A DNA stretch of 64,000 bases, taken from positions 848,001-912,000 of the forward strand of contig NC_014410.1 in NCBI RefSeq assembly GCF_000145615.1. Reading direction: 5' to 3'. Every line of letters begins with the position of its first letter. The stretch's first letter is position 1. Of the stretch, positions 9,179 through 19,324 are shown one piece after another. A program made the position numbers and the translations under genes. This DNA is from Thermoanaerobacterium thermosaccharolyticum DSM 571. GTDB taxonomy: Bacteria > Bacillota > Thermoanaerobacteria > Thermoanaerobacterales > Thermoanaerobacteraceae. Under the pieces are notes generated by a model that did not search any database, was not told where the DNA came from, and saw only the letters and a list, made by a program, of their open reading frames with translations.

Positions 9179-10534
9179 ATGACAAATGTATTAAACTTTG
9201 ACTATTCCAATGCGTTGAATTTTGTAAATGAGCATGAAATATCATATCTAGAGAAACAGGCGCAATTATCACTTGATATGGTGCTAAATAAGACTGCGCA
9301 GGGAAGCGATTTCCTTGGTTGGGTTGATTTGCCGAGGGATTACGACAAGGAAGAATTTGCTCGAATCAAAAAAGCTGCAGAGAAAATAAGATCTGATTCA
9401 GATGCACTTGTCGTAATCGGAATTGGTGGTTCGTACTTAGGCGCAAGGGCAGCTATTGAGATGCTTACACATTCATTTTACAATATTTTGCCACAATCAG
9501 TTAGAAAGGCGCCAGAAATATATTTTGCAGGAAACAGCATAAGCTCTACATACCTTCAAGATTTATTAGAAGTTCTGGATGGCAAAGATGTATCTATAAA
9601 CGTCATATCAAAGTCTGGTACTACTACAGAACCTGCTATTGCATTTCGAGTCTTCAGGGATTTTCTAGAAAAGAAATATGGAAAAGAAGAAGCTAAATCT
9701 AGGATATATGTCACAACAGATAGAAAAAAGGGTGCTCTTAAAAAACTGGCGGATGAAGAAGGCTATGAGACATTTGTGATTCCTGATGATGTAGGTGGCA
9801 GATATTCCGTTCTGACGGCAGTAGGACTCCTTCCTATAGCAGCTTCAGGCATTGACATTGATGAAATGATGAAAGGTGCATATGACGCATCATTAATTTT
9901 CAAAAAACCTGATATAAAAGACAATTTAAGCATGCAGTATGCTGTACTTAGAAATGCGCTTTATAGGAAGGGCAAATCTGTTGAAATTTTAGTAAACTAT
10001 GAGCCGAGGCTTCACTATTTTTCCGAATGGTGGAAACAGCTTTTTGGAGAAAGTGAAGGCAAGGACCACAAAGGAATATATCCTGCATCAGTAGATTTTT
10101 CGACGGATCTTCATTCCATGGGGCAATTTATACAAGATGGAAGCAGGATAATGTTTGAGACGGTTATAAATGTAGAAAAACCGCTAAAAGAAATAACGAT
10201 AGACGAAGACAAGGACAATGTAGATGGACTTAATTTCCTGGCTGGAAATACGATAGATTTTGTCAATAAGAAAGCTTTTCAAGGCACGGTACTTGCTCAC
10301 AATGATGGCGGCGTGCCAAATCTAATAGTGAATGTTCCAGAGATATCTGCATACAACTTTGGATATCTGGTTTACTTCTTTGAGATGGCTTGCGGCATAA
10401 GCGGATACTTAAATGGAGTAAATCCGTTTGACCAACCTGGAGTAGAAGCATATAAGAAAAATATGTTTGCGCTTTTAGGCAAACCTGGTTATGAGAAAGA
10501 AAAAGAAGAATTGGAAAAAAGGCTTAAAAGGTGA
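9179..10534 (+). CDS. pgi: Glucose-6-phosphate isomerase
   Basis: Interconverts glucose 6-phosphate and fructose 6-phosphate in glycolysis. Visible are [11 protein letters not shown], the sugar-phosphate loop [10 protein letters not shown] and the family signature region with [12 protein letters not shown]. Length 451 fits the short bacterial form of Firmicutes. The ATG has TTGGAGG upstream. A terminator follows directly, so it is probably a single-gene unit. Confidence 0.96.
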   Translation: MTNVLNFDYSNALNFVNEHEISYLEKQAQLSLDMVLNKTAQGSDFLGWVDLPRDYDKEEFARIKKAAEKIRSDSDALVVIGIGGSYLGARAAIEMLTHSFYNILPQSVRKAPEIYFAGNSISSTYLQDLLEVLDGKDVSINVISKSGTTTEPAIAFRVFRDFLEKKYGKEEAKSRIYVTTDRKKGALKKLADEEGYETFVIPDDVGGRYSVLTAVGLLPIAASGIDIDEMMKGAYDASLIFKKPDIKDNLSMQYAVLRNALYRKGKSVEILVNYEPRLHYFSEWWKQLFGESEGKDHKGIYPASVDFSTDLHSMGQFIQDGSRIMFETVINVEKPLKEITIDEDKDNVDGLNFLAGNTIDFVNKKAFQGTVLAHNDGGVPNLIVNVPEISAYNFGYLVYFFEMACGISGYLNGVNPFDQPGVEAYKKNMFALLGKPGYEKEKEELEKRLKR

Positions 10535-10537
10535 CAA

Positions 10538-10566
10538 AAAGGATATGTCTATAAGGCATATCCTTT
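10538..10566 (+). terminator. Terminator of pgi
   Basis: Perfect 10-bp stem AAAGGATATG/CATATCCTTT with a 9-nt loop, 4 bp after the pgi stop. Confidence 0.7.
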
Positions 10567-10642
10567 AAATTTATGTTTTTCTGAAAAAAATTTCTAGTAT
10601 AATATTAAGTAGTTATTGTTAAGATTTTAGGATGGTGATCAA

Positions 10643-11446
10643 ATGGAAGTTGGCATATCGACTGCTTGCTTTTACCCGGATTATCTTACAGAAGAAACTA
10701 TTCCGATCATTGGAAATATGGGTATTAAAAAAGTTGAAGTTTTTTTAGAATCTTACAGTGAGTATGATGAAGATTTTTGCAAAGAGATGAAAGATAACCT
10801 TGATAAATATGAAATCGAGGTTAATTCTATACATGCCATAGGGACACAGTTTGAACCGCAGCTTTTCTCAGCAACATCGAGGCAAAGGAAGGATGCATCA
10901 AAGATGCTTCTAAAAGTGTTAAAAGCTGCCAAGATACTCGGCTCAAAGATCTATGTTTTTCATGGGCCGGCACTTAAAAAAGATACACTTCCTAATATAG
11001 ATTTTGAGAAAATCGCAAAATATACAGATTATATAGCTGATACTTCCGGAGAATATGGAGTTAAATTTTCTTGGGAAAATGTTTATTGGTGCTGGTTTTC
11101 GTATCCTGAATTTGCAACATCCATAAAACAAGTCACAAACAGCAAAAATATATATTTTACCTTAGACATAAAACAGGCAATGAAAAGCAAAAAGGATCCC
11201 TTTGACTATCTTAAAACCATGGAAAAGCAGCTTACAAATGTCCATTTGTGTGATTACGATTTAAGTGGTGAATTGCATCTGCCTGGTAAAGGAAATTTTG
11301 ATTTTAGGAGACTGTATAAAGAGTTAAAGAATATCGATTACAGAGGATCGCTTATAATGGAGGTGTACAGAAACAATTATAAAGATCGGAAAGAAGTGGT
11401 TGAAAGCATTGAGTATCTCAAAAGTATCTTTGAAAAATATAAATAA
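10643..11446 (+). CDS. Sugar phosphate isomerase/epimerase-like TIM-barrel protein
   Basis: 267-residue member of the xylose isomerase-like/AP endonuclease 2 TIM-barrel superfamily. Metal ligands of the fold can be placed at E in SWENVYWCW, D in TLDIKQAM, H in VHLCDYD and the final E in LIMEVYR. It carries no transmembrane segment. It stands alone between pgi and rnfC, each with its own signals. The substrate is not predictable from sequence. Confidence 0.78.
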   Translation: MEVGISTACFYPDYLTEETIPIIGNMGIKKVEVFLESYSEYDEDFCKEMKDNLDKYEIEVNSIHAIGTQFEPQLFSATSRQRKDASKMLLKVLKAAKILGSKIYVFHGPALKKDTLPNIDFEKIAKYTDYIADTSGEYGVKFSWENVYWCWFSYPEFATSIKQVTNSKNIYFTLDIKQAMKSKKDPFDYLKTMEKQLTNVHLCDYDLSGELHLPGKGNFDFRRLYKELKNIDYRGSLIMEVYRNNYKDRKEVVESIEYLKSIFEKYK

Positions 11447-11504
11447 TACCAGAGGCAAAAATCTTAATGAAGCAATTTAATTATTTTAAAAAGAGGTGTA
11501 AACA

Positions 11505-12830
11505 TTGAAAACAAGGGAATATACATTTTTCGGTGGAATACATCCGAGATCTTATAAAGAATTATCTAATAAATATCCAATCGAAGAACATTTACCAAAA
11601 TCACAAGTTATCATACCTTTGCAACAGCATATAGGTGCTCCATGCACACCATTGGTTAAAGTAAATGACTACGTTAAAGTCGGGCAAAAAATCGGTGAAG
11701 CGAATGGATTTGTTTCTGCTCCAGTACATTCTAGTGTATCGGGAAAGGTAGTTGCCATAGAAGATAGACCATCATCAAGCGGTAAGCTGGTAAAATCTAT
11801 TGTTATTGAGTCAGATGGCGAATTTAATTATGATGACAATATTAAGCCAAATGAAGATATAGATAATTTAAAACCAGAAGAAATAAGGCAAATTGTCAGG
11901 GACGCTGGCATAGTAGGTATGGGTGGCGCTATGTTTCCAACTGCTGTTAAACTTAATCCACCTCCAGACAAAAAAATAGACATCGTCATTTTAAATGGTG
12001 CTGAATGTGAACCCTATTTGACGGCTGATCACCGTCTTATGCTGGAGAAACCTGTTGATATTGTACATGGGCTTTTAGCAATAATGAAAGCATTAGGGGC
12101 ATCAAAAGGATATGTTGGGATAGAAGATAACAAACAAGATGCCATAAAGGAAATAAGAAAGGCCTGCAAAGAATATGCGGGTGTGGAGGTCGCCGTATTA
12201 AAAACAAAATATCCACAAGGTTCTGAAAAACATATTATAAAAGCGATAACTGGTAGAGAAATTCCTTCGGGTAAATTGCCTGCCGATATTGGCGTTGTTG
12301 TTGACAATGTAGGAACAGCTTTTGCTATTGCAGAGGCTATAAAATTTGGGAAACCACTTATAGAACGTGTTGTCACTGTAACTGGCGAAGGAATCATGAC
12401 ACCAAAAAATCTTCGTGTCAAGATTGGTACACCATTTAGGGAGCTAATAGAATGTTGTGGTGGATTCAAAGGCATTCCAGGAAAAGTGATATCTGGCGGA
12501 CCAATGATGGGGATTGCACAGTATTCTATTGATGTGCCAGTTATTAAAGGTACGTCAGGAATTTTAGTATTACCGGAAGACAGGATAGCTTTAAAAGATC
12601 CCAAACCGTGTATTAAATGCGCAAGGTGTGTAGATGCATGTCCTATGAACTTATTACCACTTTTTATAAGCGCGTACTCCTTGAAAAATGATTTCAATAA
12701 ATGTGAGGAATATCATGCACTTGATTGCATAGAATGTGGAAGCTGTTCTTATGTTTGCCCATCTAAAAGACCGCTTGTTGAATCAATCAGATTGGCAAAG
12801 CGTGAAATCTTAAGAAAACGAAAAAAGTAA
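11505..12830 (+). CDS. rnfC: Rnf complex subunit C (Fe-S, NADH/FMN site)
   Basis: Peripheral subunit of the Rnf ferredoxin:NAD+ oxidoreductase that couples electron flow to ion pumping. N-terminal barrel-sandwich, central NuoF-like region with GMGGAMFPTAVKL and LNGAECEPYLTADH, and two C-terminal [4Fe-4S] motifs, CIKCARCVDACP and CIECGSCSYVCP. The start is TTG at 11505 with AAGAGGTG upstream. First gene of rnfCDGEAB; 51 bp separate it from rnfD. Confidence 0.95.
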   Translation: MKTREYTFFGGIHPRSYKELSNKYPIEEHLPKSQVIIPLQQHIGAPCTPLVKVNDYVKVGQKIGEANGFVSAPVHSSVSGKVVAIEDRPSSSGKLVKSIVIESDGEFNYDDNIKPNEDIDNLKPEEIRQIVRDAGIVGMGGAMFPTAVKLNPPPDKKIDIVILNGAECEPYLTADHRLMLEKPVDIVHGLLAIMKALGASKGYVGIEDNKQDAIKEIRKACKEYAGVEVAVLKTKYPQGSEKHIIKAITGREIPSGKLPADIGVVVDNVGTAFAIAEAIKFGKPLIERVVTVTGEGIMTPKNLRVKIGTPFRELIECCGGFKGIPGKVISGGPMMGIAQYSIDVPVIKGTSGILVLPEDRIALKDPKPCIKCARCVDACPMNLLPLFISAYSLKNDFNKCEEYHALDCIECGSCSYVCPSKRPLVESIRLAKREILRKRKK

Positions 12831-12881
12831 GTTTTGGAGGTTGGTAATAATATATTAACTTGCAGGAGGTCATAAAAGACA

Positions 12882-13826
12882 ATGGAAAATAAATTATATG
12901 TCACGTCATCACCTCATTTCAGGTCAGAAGATAGTATTGAAAGGATAATGCTTGATGTTGTAATAGCTTTAATGCCAGCACTTATAGCAGGCATCATAAT
13001 TTTTGGTATCCGTGCGTTATTTATAACGGTATTATGTATTGTTTTTTCGATTGCGACAGAAGCGGTAATACAAATTTTGACACATAAAGATGTAACGATA
13101 AACGATTTTAGTGCGGTTGTCACGGGAATACTACTGGCATTTAATCTTCCTGTATCAATACCATGGTGGATAGCGGCTATTGGGTCTATATTTGCAATAG
13201 CAATAGTTAAGCAAGTATTTGGCGGATTGGGATATAATTTCATGAATCCAGCATTAGCAGCAAGAGCTTTTTTACTTGCATCATGGCCAGTACCTATGAG
13301 CCGCTTTACTGTGGATGGGATAGCCAGTGCTACACCCCTTGCCATAATCAAAGGTACTGAATCATCATGTGAGCTACCTTCACTTTTTAATATGTTTATA
13401 GGTCTAAGAGGTGGTACAATTGGAGAAGTATCAATTTTAGCTTTGTTGATTGGTGCGGCATATCTCCTTAAAAGAAAGGTAATAACTCTGAGAATACCTT
13501 TAAGTTATATTTTAACAGTTGCAATATTAACATGGGTGCTTGGCAAGAATGGTCTATTTACTGGTGATCCATTATACCATATCATGTCAGGAGGACTTAT
13601 TCTCGGTGCATTCTTTATGGCAACAGATTATACTACATCACCTGTTACTCCTAAAGGCCAGATAATCTTTGGAATTGGATGTGGCGTTTTTACTTCAATT
13701 ATAAGGCTTTATGGCGGATATCCTGAAGGTGTATCTTATTCTATACTTCTAATGAATATAGCTACACCTCTCATAGATAGATACACAACACCGAAAGTAT
13801 TCGGGGAGGTAAAAACTAATGAGTAG
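12882..13826 (+). CDS. rnfD: Rnf complex subunit D
   Basis: Integral membrane subunit (314 residues) with about nine or ten hydrophobic segments. The motif SATPLA carries Thr near residue 151, the position of covalent FMN attachment in RnfD/NqrB. GCAGGAGG lies before the ATG. It overlaps rnfG by 8 bp, indicating translational coupling. Confidence 0.94.
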   Translation: MENKLYVTSSPHFRSEDSIERIMLDVVIALMPALIAGIIIFGIRALFITVLCIVFSIATEAVIQILTHKDVTINDFSAVVTGILLAFNLPVSIPWWIAAIGSIFAIAIVKQVFGGLGYNFMNPALAARAFLLASWPVPMSRFTVDGIASATPLAIIKGTESSCELPSLFNMFIGLRGGTIGEVSILALLIGAAYLLKRKVITLRIPLSYILTVAILTWVLGKNGLFTGDPLYHIMSGGLILGAFFMATDYTTSPVTPKGQIIFGIGCGVFTSIIRLYGGYPEGVSYSILLMNIATPLIDRYTTPKVFGEVKTNE

Positions 13827-14436
13827 TAAAAATGATATCTTAAAGACGGGTATTACTCTTTTAATTATTACAGGTATAGCTGCAATAGTGTTAGGCTTTT
13901 TTAATTTCATTACTGAAAAACCTATCGCAAAACAGCTTGAAAATACAAATATGGAAGCAATGAAAGCTGTACTTCCAGCGGAGCAATATACAAAACTTGA
14001 TTTAAGTAAGTACAAATTTAATTTTGATACATCTGGTGATCCGAAACTGACGCCAGATTCAAGACTTATAGAAGAAATAAATGAGGCAAAATCAAATGGC
14101 AATGTCGTTGGATATGTAATAAAAGTTGCACCAAAAGGATTTAGTGGCCCTGTTGATGAAATGATAGGAATAAATAAAGATGGCAAAATAACAGGCATAA
14201 CAATAGTAAATCAATCGGAGACACCTGGACTTGGTGCAAAATCGGAAGATCCAAACTGGAATAAACAGTATAAAGGTAAAAATGCAGATAAAGATTTGGT
14301 AGTTGTAAAGACTGTTCCAAGCCAGGACAATCAGATTCAAGCAATAACCGGTGCTACAATAACATCTAGAGCAGTAACAAAAGGTGTAAATACGGCCATA
14401 GAAGCATACAGGGTTATTGCTGGATCAAATAAGTGA
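13819..14436 (+). CDS. rnfG: Rnf complex subunit G (covalent FMN)
   Basis: 205 residues with one N-terminal membrane helix (about 11-33) and an FMN-binding domain outside. The C-terminal ITGATITSRAV holds the TGATxT signature whose last Thr carries covalent FMN. GETPGLGAK is also typical. RnfE starts 10 bp later. Confidence 0.94.
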   Translation: MSSKNDILKTGITLLIITGIAAIVLGFFNFITEKPIAKQLENTNMEAMKAVLPAEQYTKLDLSKYKFNFDTSGDPKLTPDSRLIEEINEAKSNGNVVGYVIKVAPKGFSGPVDEMIGINKDGKITGITIVNQSETPGLGAKSEDPNWNKQYKGKNADKDLVVVKTVPSQDNQIQAITGATITSRAVTKGVNTAIEAYRVIAGSNK

Positions 14437-14446
14437 GGTGTTTTTT

Positions 14447-15121
14447 ATGAGTATATTTAACACATTTAAAAACGGTATATGGAAAGAAAATCCTACATTT
14501 ATCCAAGTCATTGGCATGTGTCCTACGCTTGCAGTGACAACTGCAGCTTTAAATGGTATAGCTATGGGAATAGCAGCTACATTTGTTCTATTTTTTTCAA
14601 ATATATTAATATCCTCATTGAGAAAATTTACACCTGATAAGATTAGAATACCTATTTTTATCGTAGTAATAGCCACTTTTACAACCATAATAGGAATGCT
14701 TATTAAGGCATTTTCTCCAGCTCTTGACAAAGCCCTTGGAATATATATACCCCTTATCGTTGTAAACTGCATAATAATGGCAAGAGCTGAAGCATTTGCT
14801 TATAAAAATACTGTTTTGCAGTCTGCTGCAGATGGACTTGGTATGGGTTTAGGATTTACATTAGCGTTGTTTATATTGGGGTCCATAAGAGAGATAATAG
14901 GGAATGGTTCGATATTTGGAATATCACTGTTTGGACCAAATTATCAACCTGCTTTGATATTCATCATGCCTCCAGGAGCATTTATAACATTAGGTCTTCT
15001 TCTTGGATTCTTTAGATTAATGGAAGGCGTTCAAAAAAAGAGAAGAGAGAAGGCAATAAAAAAGAAGGCATTGTTGGGAGGTGCATCACATGCTGACAGA
15101 GCTTATACTTATACTGATTAG
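14447..15121 (+). CDS. rnfE: Rnf complex subunit E
   Basis: Membrane subunit with six predicted helices and the conserved [16 protein letters not shown] and [12 protein letters not shown] segments that hold the membrane Fe-S ligand cysteines shared with RnfA. The start at 14447 is fixed by GAGGTG six bases upstream; an in-frame start at 14417 lies inside rnfG. Its end overlaps rnfA by 32 bp. Confidence 0.94.
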   Translation: MSIFNTFKNGIWKENPTFIQVIGMCPTLAVTTAALNGIAMGIAATFVLFFSNILISSLRKFTPDKIRIPIFIVVIATFTTIIGMLIKAFSPALDKALGIYIPLIVVNCIIMARAEAFAYKNTVLQSAADGLGMGLGFTLALFILGSIREIIGNGSIFGISLFGPNYQPALIFIMPPGAFITLGLLLGFFRLMEGVQKKRREKAIKKKALLGGASHADRAYTYTD

Positions 15122-15668
15122 TTCTATACTTGTAAATAACTTCGTATTAGTAAGATTTTTAGGTGAATGTCCTTTTCTCGGTGTTTCAAAGAATGTTGAG
15201 ACAGCACTTGGAATGGGTATAGCTGTTACATTTGTCATGACAATAGCATCTGCTTTTGCATACATAGTGTATAATATGATACTTGTGCCACTAGGCTTAT
15301 CTTACCTTGAGACAATAGCGTTTATACTTGTAATAGCTTCACTGGTACAATTTGTAGAAATGGTAATAAAAAAATCAAGTCCAGCTTTGCATCAAGCGTT
15401 AGGCATATATTTACCGCTTATAACGACAAACTGTGCAGTTTTAGGTGTTGCACTTTTAAATGTTCAACAAAACTATAACTTCATTGAGTCAGTGGTGAAT
15501 GGATTTGGTTCAGCTGTAGGATTTACGCTTGCGATTGTTTTATATGCTGGAATAAGGGAAAGACTAGAGCTTGCGCCAATTTCAAAAGTGTTGGAGGGAT
15601 TTCCGATAGCGCTTATTGGTGCTGGCTTAATGTCAATAGCTTTTCTCGGTTTTCAAGGATTAATATAA
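15090..15668 (+). CDS. rnfA: Rnf complex subunit A
   Basis: Membrane subunit of 192 residues, homologous to RnfE but with inverted topology. [16 protein letters not shown] and TTNCAVLG carry the paired cysteines. The ATG at 15090 follows GGGAGGTG and lies inside the end of rnfE; a nearby in-frame ATG at 15081 is too close to the site. Confidence 0.95.
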   Translation: MLTELILILISSILVNNFVLVRFLGECPFLGVSKNVETALGMGIAVTFVMTIASAFAYIVYNMILVPLGLSYLETIAFILVIASLVQFVEMVIKKSSPALHQALGIYLPLITTNCAVLGVALLNVQQNYNFIESVVNGFGSAVGFTLAIVLYAGIRERLELAPISKVLEGFPIALIGAGLMSIAFLGFQGLI

Positions 15669-15681
15669 AGGAGTGCTTTGA

Positions 15682-16521
15682 ATGAGTGGAATATTGCCAT
15701 ATTTGATATTGCCATTAGCAAGCCTTGGAGGAATGGGTTTAGTATTTGGAATAGTTTTAGCATACGCATCTAAAAAATTTGAAGTTAAGGTTGATCAAAA
15801 AGAAGTTGAAGTAAGAAATGCCCTTCCTGGTGCTAATTGTGGTGCATGTGGATATCCAGGTTGTGACGGATTCGCACATGCAGTATCAACAGGTAATGCA
15901 CCAATAGACGGATGTAAAGTGGGAGGAGCATCTGCTGCTAAAAAAGTTGGGGCTATTCTTGGTGTCAAAACAGATGTTAGTAATAAAAAGATGGTAGCAT
16001 TTGTTAAGTGCAATGGTACTAGAAAAAATGCATTAGAAAAATATAAATATTTTGGTATCGATGACTGCAGGTCAGCAGTGCAGTACCAAGATGGATCAAA
16101 AGGGTGCCGTTTTGGATGTCTTGGCCTTGGAACATGTGAAAAATTGTGCCCATTTGACGCTATACATGTAATAGGCGATGGAGTCGCTGTTGTTGATGAG
16201 GATAAATGCACTGGGTGTGGGATTTGTGTAGATGCTTGTCCTAAAAATATAATAGAGTTAGTTGATGCAAACACTAAGACAAGGGTTATATGCTCTAATA
16301 CTGATAAAGGCAAAAATGTAAGGCCAGTGTGTACAGTTGGATGTATAGGATGCAAAGCGTGTGAAAGAGCATGTAATTATGATGCCGTGCATGTCATAGA
16401 TAATTTAGCTAAGATAGATTATGAAAAATGCGTATCATGCATGGCGTGTGTTGAAAAATGTCCTACAGATTCCATATATCCTTTTAAGACAAGCTTGATT
16501 GTAAACAAAATAAATGTTTAA
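15682..16521 (+). CDS. rnfB: Rnf complex subunit B (polyferredoxin)
   Basis: Electron-input subunit that takes electrons from reduced ferredoxin. One N-terminal membrane helix, then a [4Fe-4S] domain with NCGACGYPGC, and a series of ferredoxin motifs: CRFGCLGLGTCEKLCP, CTGCGICVDACP, CIGCKACERAC and CVSCMACVEKCP. Length 279 fits. Last of the six core rnf genes. Confidence 0.95.
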   Translation: MSGILPYLILPLASLGGMGLVFGIVLAYASKKFEVKVDQKEVEVRNALPGANCGACGYPGCDGFAHAVSTGNAPIDGCKVGGASAAKKVGAILGVKTDVSNKKMVAFVKCNGTRKNALEKYKYFGIDDCRSAVQYQDGSKGCRFGCLGLGTCEKLCPFDAIHVIGDGVAVVDEDKCTGCGICVDACPKNIIELVDANTKTRVICSNTDKGKNVRPVCTVGCIGCKACERACNYDAVHVIDNLAKIDYEKCVSCMACVEKCPTDSIYPFKTSLIVNKINV

Positions 16522-16565
16522 ATATTTTGTAAAGCTGGTTAAAAAAATGAGTGAGGCGTTAATTA

Positions 16566-16979
16566 ATGACTGAAAAAGGATGCGTTGCCAATATAAAAGA
16601 TGGAAAAGCAAAAGTTGAGCTACTAAGAAATGACATGTGCGGGAAATGCCATGCATGTGATATGGGAAGCAATAACAGAATGATGGTTGAAGTTGATGCA
16701 ATTGATGAATTAAAAGTTGGTGATAATGTTTTATTAGAAATTAGAGAAACTTCAATGTTAAAGGCTACTATGATAATGTATGGCATACCGCTTTTATTTT
16801 TCTTTGTAGGTGTGTTTGCTGGTTATGCTGTAGCACATATATTTGGAATAGATAATTTTTCCCAGATGATAGAAGCTATATCGGGACTGTTATTTACGGC
16901 TATATCATTTATAGGCATTAAATACTATAGTAAAAAGGTAATAAATAAAGAATACAAACCTGTCATTAAAAAAATATAA
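16566..16979 (+). CDS. RseC/MucC-like SoxR-reducing system protein
   Basis: 137 residues: a short N-terminal domain with CGKCHACD (four-cysteine-style redox motif) followed by two membrane helices at about 75-95 and 103-120. This is the RseC family, often found at the end of rnf operons. It begins 44 bp after rnfB and so probably belongs to the operon. Its exact job in Clostridia is not known. Confidence 0.82.
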   Translation: MTEKGCVANIKDGKAKVELLRNDMCGKCHACDMGSNNRMMVEVDAIDELKVGDNVLLEIRETSMLKATMIMYGIPLLFFFVGVFAGYAVAHIFGIDNFSQMIEAISGLLFTAISFIGIKYYSKKVINKEYKPVIKKI

Positions 16980-17003
16980 ATACAATATTAAGATAATACA
17001 TAT

Positions 17004-17113
17004 GATTCCACTGCAAAACTAATTTTTAACTAGTTTTATGCGATTCCAAAATTTGCCTAAATTTAAAAATGTTTTATCTAATAATAGATAAAGAAGACTT
17101 TTGCAGTGGAATC
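17004..17113. mobile_element. Possible MITE with perfect 15-bp terminal inverted repeats
   Basis: GATTCCACTGCAAAA at 17004-17018 is matched exactly in reverse complement by 17099-17113, enclosing an 80-bp AT-rich core without an ORF. The 110-bp size and perfect ends fit a miniature inverted-repeat element. No clear target duplication is seen. The long loop makes a terminator less likely, although it follows the rnf operon. Confidence 0.45.
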
Positions 17114-17162
17114 TCATAATATATTTAATAATTAAAACCTTTATTTGTGCAACTTAACATTT

Positions 17163-18092
17163 TTATGATTTGCCAGGTACCATTTGTTTGATTCCATTTG
17201 AATCCAGCGCAATGCCATAGCCATACGCTAAAGTTGAAAAATTTAATTCAGCCTGTTGTAATGGTATTCCTTTAATTGTGACATTTTTTAATTCGCCTGT
17301 TCCTACACCTCTTTTGGCGCATTGAAATAAATAGTTTACCCCCTGCGGCATGAATCCAAACATTCTGGCACCTACCGTGTCAGTTGCTACAGGATCGGTT
17401 CCTGCTATTATCATGTTTGCATTGATAGGCTTTCCTTCAGATGGGCCTGTGCCTATCATTGCTTCTTGTGCGCTTAATATTGTAAGGTCTATAGAAATTT
17501 TTTCTGCCATTGCTCTTATGAAATTGTGGAGGTCATCATGTATTCCTAGATTTTTTTTCGGAAATCCATGTATTTCTGCAGGAGGCCAGCTTAAAGCTAT
17601 GTTTTTTATTCCAAGGGACACAGTCGCTTCCTCGTGTATCTTCATTTGAGTGAATGAAATCAAAACATCCATCTTTTCATAAAGGTCATTTACTTTTGTA
17701 GATTTAACGAGGCAATCGTCAAGCAACAGTTCTACATAAGGTCCATAATTTAAATCCACAAACTCGACGCCCTCTTCTGATATGACTTTATCAATGCCAT
17801 TATCTGACATGACTTTTGGCGTAGGATCACCGCCAGAACCGGCGGCAATTACTATTCTTCCGGGATTTTTCGATTTTATATACCTGATTAATGCCCTTAA
17901 TGTATTTGGACCGACTATTGTACCGCTTTGTGGCGGTTTGCTTTTGACAAAATTAGGTGTAATCACAACTGTATTGCCTGCATCTATTAAATTTTGAAGT
18001 GGAAGTAAATTTAATGCGTTGTTTAGGTTTTCTATTTCATCAGGTCCTGATGTGATGGAAACTACAGGTTCGACTATTTTTCTGTATCTCAT
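17163..18092 (-). CDS. DUF362 domain protein
   Basis: 309-residue protein of the DUF362 family, whose members often occur with ferredoxin-like partners but have no settled function. The conserved pattern NFVKSKPP, a GSGGDPTP loop, MDVLISFTQMKIHEEATVSLGIKN and GTDPVATDTVGARMFG are family hallmarks. No Fe-S motif is present in this copy. It is divergent from the S-box leader of metF. Confidence 0.8.
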   Translation of the reverse strand: MRYRKIVEPVVSITSGPDEIENLNNALNLLPLQNLIDAGNTVVITPNFVKSKPPQSGTIVGPNTLRALIRYIKSKNPGRIVIAAGSGGDPTPKVMSDNGIDKVISEEGVEFVDLNYGPYVELLLDDCLVKSTKVNDLYEKMDVLISFTQMKIHEEATVSLGIKNIALSWPPAEIHGFPKKNLGIHDDLHNFIRAMAEKISIDLTILSAQEAMIGTGPSEGKPINANMIIAGTDPVATDTVGARMFGFMPQGVNYLFQCAKRGVGTGELKNVTIKGIPLQQAELNFSTLAYGYGIALDSNGIKQMVPGKS

Positions 18093-18191
18093 AAAATCAC
18101 CTCATATATATCTTTTCACATTTTTAAAAAAATAAAAGATTAATTGCAGCATAAAACACCAAGGAATTTTAATGATTCAACAAATATTTCA

Positions 18192-18220
18192 TTGACATTT
18201 AAGCATCTGGATTGTATTAT
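18192..18220 (+). promoter_or_regulatory. Promoter of the metF-metH transcript
   Basis: TTGACA at 18192, 17-bp spacer, TATTAT at 18215, placed 27 bp before the S-box aptamer. Confidence 0.7.
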
Positions 18221-18246
18221 ATAATTTAACAAATTAATATAATAAA

Positions 18247-18341
18247 CTCTTATCAAGAGTAGCGGAGGGACTGGCCCTATGAAGCTCGGCAACCGGATAT
18301 CACGGTGCCAATTCCAGCAGCGTATCGCTGAAAGATGGGAG
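18247..18341 (+). ncRNA. SAM-I (S-box) riboswitch
   Basis: The leader has the S-box layout: P1 arms CTCTTATC and GATGGGAG, then AGCGGAGGGACTGGCCC, GAAGCTCGGCAACC and a late GGTGCCAATTCCAGC. SAM binding is expected to favour the terminator that follows and so lower methionine-cycle gene expression. Position before metF and metH agrees. Confidence 0.95.
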
Positions 18342-18348
18342 CACATTT

Positions 18349-18377
18349 ATCTCTTCTTTTGGCGAAGAGATTTTTTT
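18349..18377 (+). terminator. Riboswitch-controlled terminator
   Basis: Stem ATCTCTTC/GAAGAGAT with a 7-nt loop and seven T, between the S-box and the metF ribosome binding site. Confidence 0.85.
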
Positions 18378-18399
18378 ATTTTTATCAGGAGGGGTTATA

Positions 18400-19302
18400 T
18401 TGTTAAATTCAAAAAATTTATGTCAAAAGCTCAATAACCGTGAATTTGTTGTTACTGTTGAGATGTCAACGCCAAAAGGAGCTGATATTTCAAATTCTAT
18501 TGAAGAAGCAAGAAAATTGTATGGAATAGTGGATGCTTTAAATATAACTGACTGTCCTATGGCAAACATGAGGATGAGTCCGATTGCGCTTGCACATCTT
18601 CTACAAAATCATCTGAATATTGAAACTATATTCCATCTAACTTGCAGGGATAGAAATCTTATAGGTCTTCAGGCAGAGCTTTTAGGGGCGTATGCTCTTG
18701 GAGTAAGAAATATTCTTGCATTGACGGGTGATGATCCTAAACGTGGAGATGTACCTCAAGCAACTGGTGTATACGATGTGGATTCTATAGGGTTAATTAA
18801 GATTGCAAAATCGTTAAACAACGGTTTTGACTACAGTGGAAACAGGCTGGAGTCATCGACAAGCTTTTGTATAGGTACTACAGCAAATCCAAATGATTTA
18901 AGCAAAGAATCAATAGAAAAATTAAAGATAAAAATAGAAAATGGGGCATCATTTATACAGACACAACCGGTTTATGATGAAAAAATATTATATAGATTCC
19001 TTGATGCAATAAGCAAGTTCGGCATACCTGTCTTAGTAGGTGTTCTGCCGCTTAAAAGTTATAAAATGGCTGTCAATTTAAATGCAAAGGTACCAGGCAT
19101 TGAAATACCTGATTACATCCTTGAAAGATTAAAAAACAACGGAAAAGGCGAAGGACTTAAAATTGCGGTAGAGTTTATAAATAAGATAAAAAATCTGGTA
19201 AGTGGTGTTCATATTATGCCGCTTGGGAGGACGGACATCGTCGTCGATATTATCAATAATGTAAAAAATATAAAGACAGATATTAAAAAAGAAGTTTTGT
19301 AA
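18400..19302 (+). CDS. metF: Methylenetetrahydrofolate reductase
   Basis: Reduces 5,10-methylene-THF to 5-methyl-THF, the methyl donor for MetH. The 300-residue TIM-barrel carries TVEMSTPKG, LTGDDPKRGD and IQTQPVYD, all MetF signatures. The start is TTG at 18400 after AGGAGGGG. It is under the S-box and 22 bp ahead of metH. Confidence 0.92.
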   Translation: MLNSKNLCQKLNNREFVVTVEMSTPKGADISNSIEEARKLYGIVDALNITDCPMANMRMSPIALAHLLQNHLNIETIFHLTCRDRNLIGLQAELLGAYALGVRNILALTGDDPKRGDVPQATGVYDVDSIGLIKIAKSLNNGFDYSGNRLESSTSFCIGTTANPNDLSKESIEKLKIKIENGASFIQTQPVYDEKILYRFLDAISKFGIPVLVGVLPLKSYKMAVNLNAKVPGIEIPDYILERLKNNGKGEGLKIAVEFINKIKNLVSGVHIMPLGRTDIVVDIINNVKNIKTDIKKEVL

Positions 19303-19324
19303 TCACTGTAAGGAGATGTAATCA

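Noticed and set aside
12029-12697. 222-codon open frame on the strand opposite rnfC
   Set aside because: Lies wholly inside rnfC in the antisense direction, has no RBS and reads as low-complexity shadow sequence.
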